NCBI GenBank assembly: GCA_041738715.1
Contig: JBGSPI010000037.1
Span: 1 to 6,411, forward strand
Length of the DNA: 6,411 nucleotides
DNA from: Chamaesiphon sp041738715
GTDB taxonomy: Bacteria > Cyanobacteriota > Cyanobacteriia > Cyanobacteriales > Chamaesiphonaceae
Reading direction: 5' to 3'
The number at the start of each line of letters is the position of its first letter. The stretch's first letter is position 1. The notes beneath the pieces are model-generated. The model ran no database searches. It was not told where the DNA came from and worked only from the letters and a program-made list of their open reading frames with translations. Of this stretch, positions 6,278 to 6,411 are shown piece after piece. The translations under genes were made by a program, and so were the position numbers.

Positions 6278-6298
6278 CCTCTTGCATGAATCAAGAGG
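6278..6298. repeat. 7-bp inverted repeat at the IS5-like end
   Basis: CCTCTTG (6278-6284) and CAAGAGG (6292-6298) are perfectly complementary around a 7-nt loop. The repeat overlaps the transposase stop codon (6291-6293) and the presumed terminal repeat. No T-run follows on either strand, so it is not a classic intrinsic terminator. It may be a subterminal transposase-binding or transcript-end structure of the element. Confidence 0.6.
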
Positions 6299-6411
6299 AA
6301 GAAGCAAGTTCAAAATTGAGAATAGCGGAAATGAGGTTAAATCTTAGACTGAAACGTTTACGTCGATTGCGATAGCGTTCAGCCAAAATCCGAAATATTT
6401 TAAGTTTGCGG
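6291..6411 (-). CDS. IS5-family transposase, C-terminal fragment
   Basis: The minus-strand frame from 6410 to the TGA at 6293-6291 encodes 39 residues, beginning RKLKIFRILAERYRNRRKRF, then SLRFNLISAILNFELASSS. The pattern K-x-F-[RK]-I-L-x-E-R-Y-R-N-R-R-[KR]-R-F-x-L-R-x-N-L-I-x-x-I-x-N-[FY]-E-L is the typical C-terminal end of cyanobacterial IS5-family DDE transposases, and it includes the C-terminal helix after the catalytic Glu region. The DDE residues D1 and D2 are outside the window. Whether the copy is intact cannot be judged. It is convergent with the kinase gene. Confidence 0.85.
   Translation of the reverse strand, partial: RKLKIFRILAERYRNRRKRFSLRFNLISAILNFELASSS

Larger units (their letters stand above)
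6276..6411 (-). mobile_element. Partial IS5-like insertion sequence (transposase 3' end and terminus)
   Basis: The right edge of the window carries the 3' terminus of an IS5-family-like element that continues beyond 6411. The transposase stop lies about 15 bp from the proposed terminus GACCTCTTGCATGAATC (6276-6292), compact packing that is usual for such elements. TTA (6273-6275) or TA (6274-6275) would be the target duplication. The terminus was chosen from its general likeness to IS5-type ends, and the matching end is outside the window, so the boundary could be off by several bases. Confidence 0.6.

Noticed and set aside
6278..6298. Rho-independent terminator for the kinase gene
   Set aside because: The stem has no following T-run on either strand and lies within the IS5-like end, more than 250 bp past the stop codon.
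6014..6313. 99-aa minus-strand open frame with Q-L-S-T-V-N-C-type heptapeptide repeats
   Set aside because: It is the stop-free reverse translation of the heptad array. It has no independent start signal and its composition is dictated by the 7-bp repeat.

Overview
The window is cyanobacterial in character. It has palindromic HIP1 octamers (GCGATCGC at 877-884, 2572-2579 and 5192-5199), many CGATCG hexamers, heptanucleotide tandem arrays (STRR type) between genes, and a PilJ/HmpD-like receptor next to a PilL/HmpE-like hybrid CheA, a pairing typical of cyanobacterial pilus-chemotaxis operons. I cannot assign a genus from the sequence.

Layout, left to right. Positions 1-141 are the end of an IS1-like insertion sequence. 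Its transposase runs leftwards out of the window, and only its first ~22 codons (a CxxC zinc-finger start) are visible. Positions 142-176 are a 35-bp leader. Positions 177-2111 encode a 644-aa membrane receptor of the methyl-accepting chemotaxis family. Positions 2112-2202 are an intergenic spacer holding six AGTTGA(A/C) heptads and a C-rich leader. Positions 2203-6024 encode a 1273-aa hybrid CheA: Hpt, a long acidic linker with four tandem 44-47-aa repeats, a dimerisation region, a kinase ATPase, a CheW-like domain and a receiver. Positions 6025-6275 hold a second, much longer heptad array (29 units) and a C-rich block. Positions 6276-6411 are the end of an IS5-like element whose transposase C-terminus is read on the minus strand.

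How the genes work together: the receptor presumably senses a periplasmic or membrane cue, or the state of the pilus. It would control autophosphorylation of the CheA-like kinase through the kinase's own CheW-like domain or a CheW encoded elsewhere. Phosphate would then pass from the Hpt histidine (H58) to the fused receiver (D1202) and/or separate CheY/PatA-like regulators. By analogy with Pil/Hmp systems the output is probably type IV pilus motility or phototaxis. No separate CheW, CheY, CheR or CheB gene is in the window.

The most notable structure is non-coding. Both chemotaxis genes end in the same 16-bp G-rich sequence, which supplies their last codons and stop (V-R-G-stop). In each case this is followed by the heptad array and then a C-rich block. 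The same composite module therefore appears twice with different copy numbers (6 and 29). The gene pair is also bracketed by insertion sequences of two different families, so it appears cut off from any original operon context on both sides.
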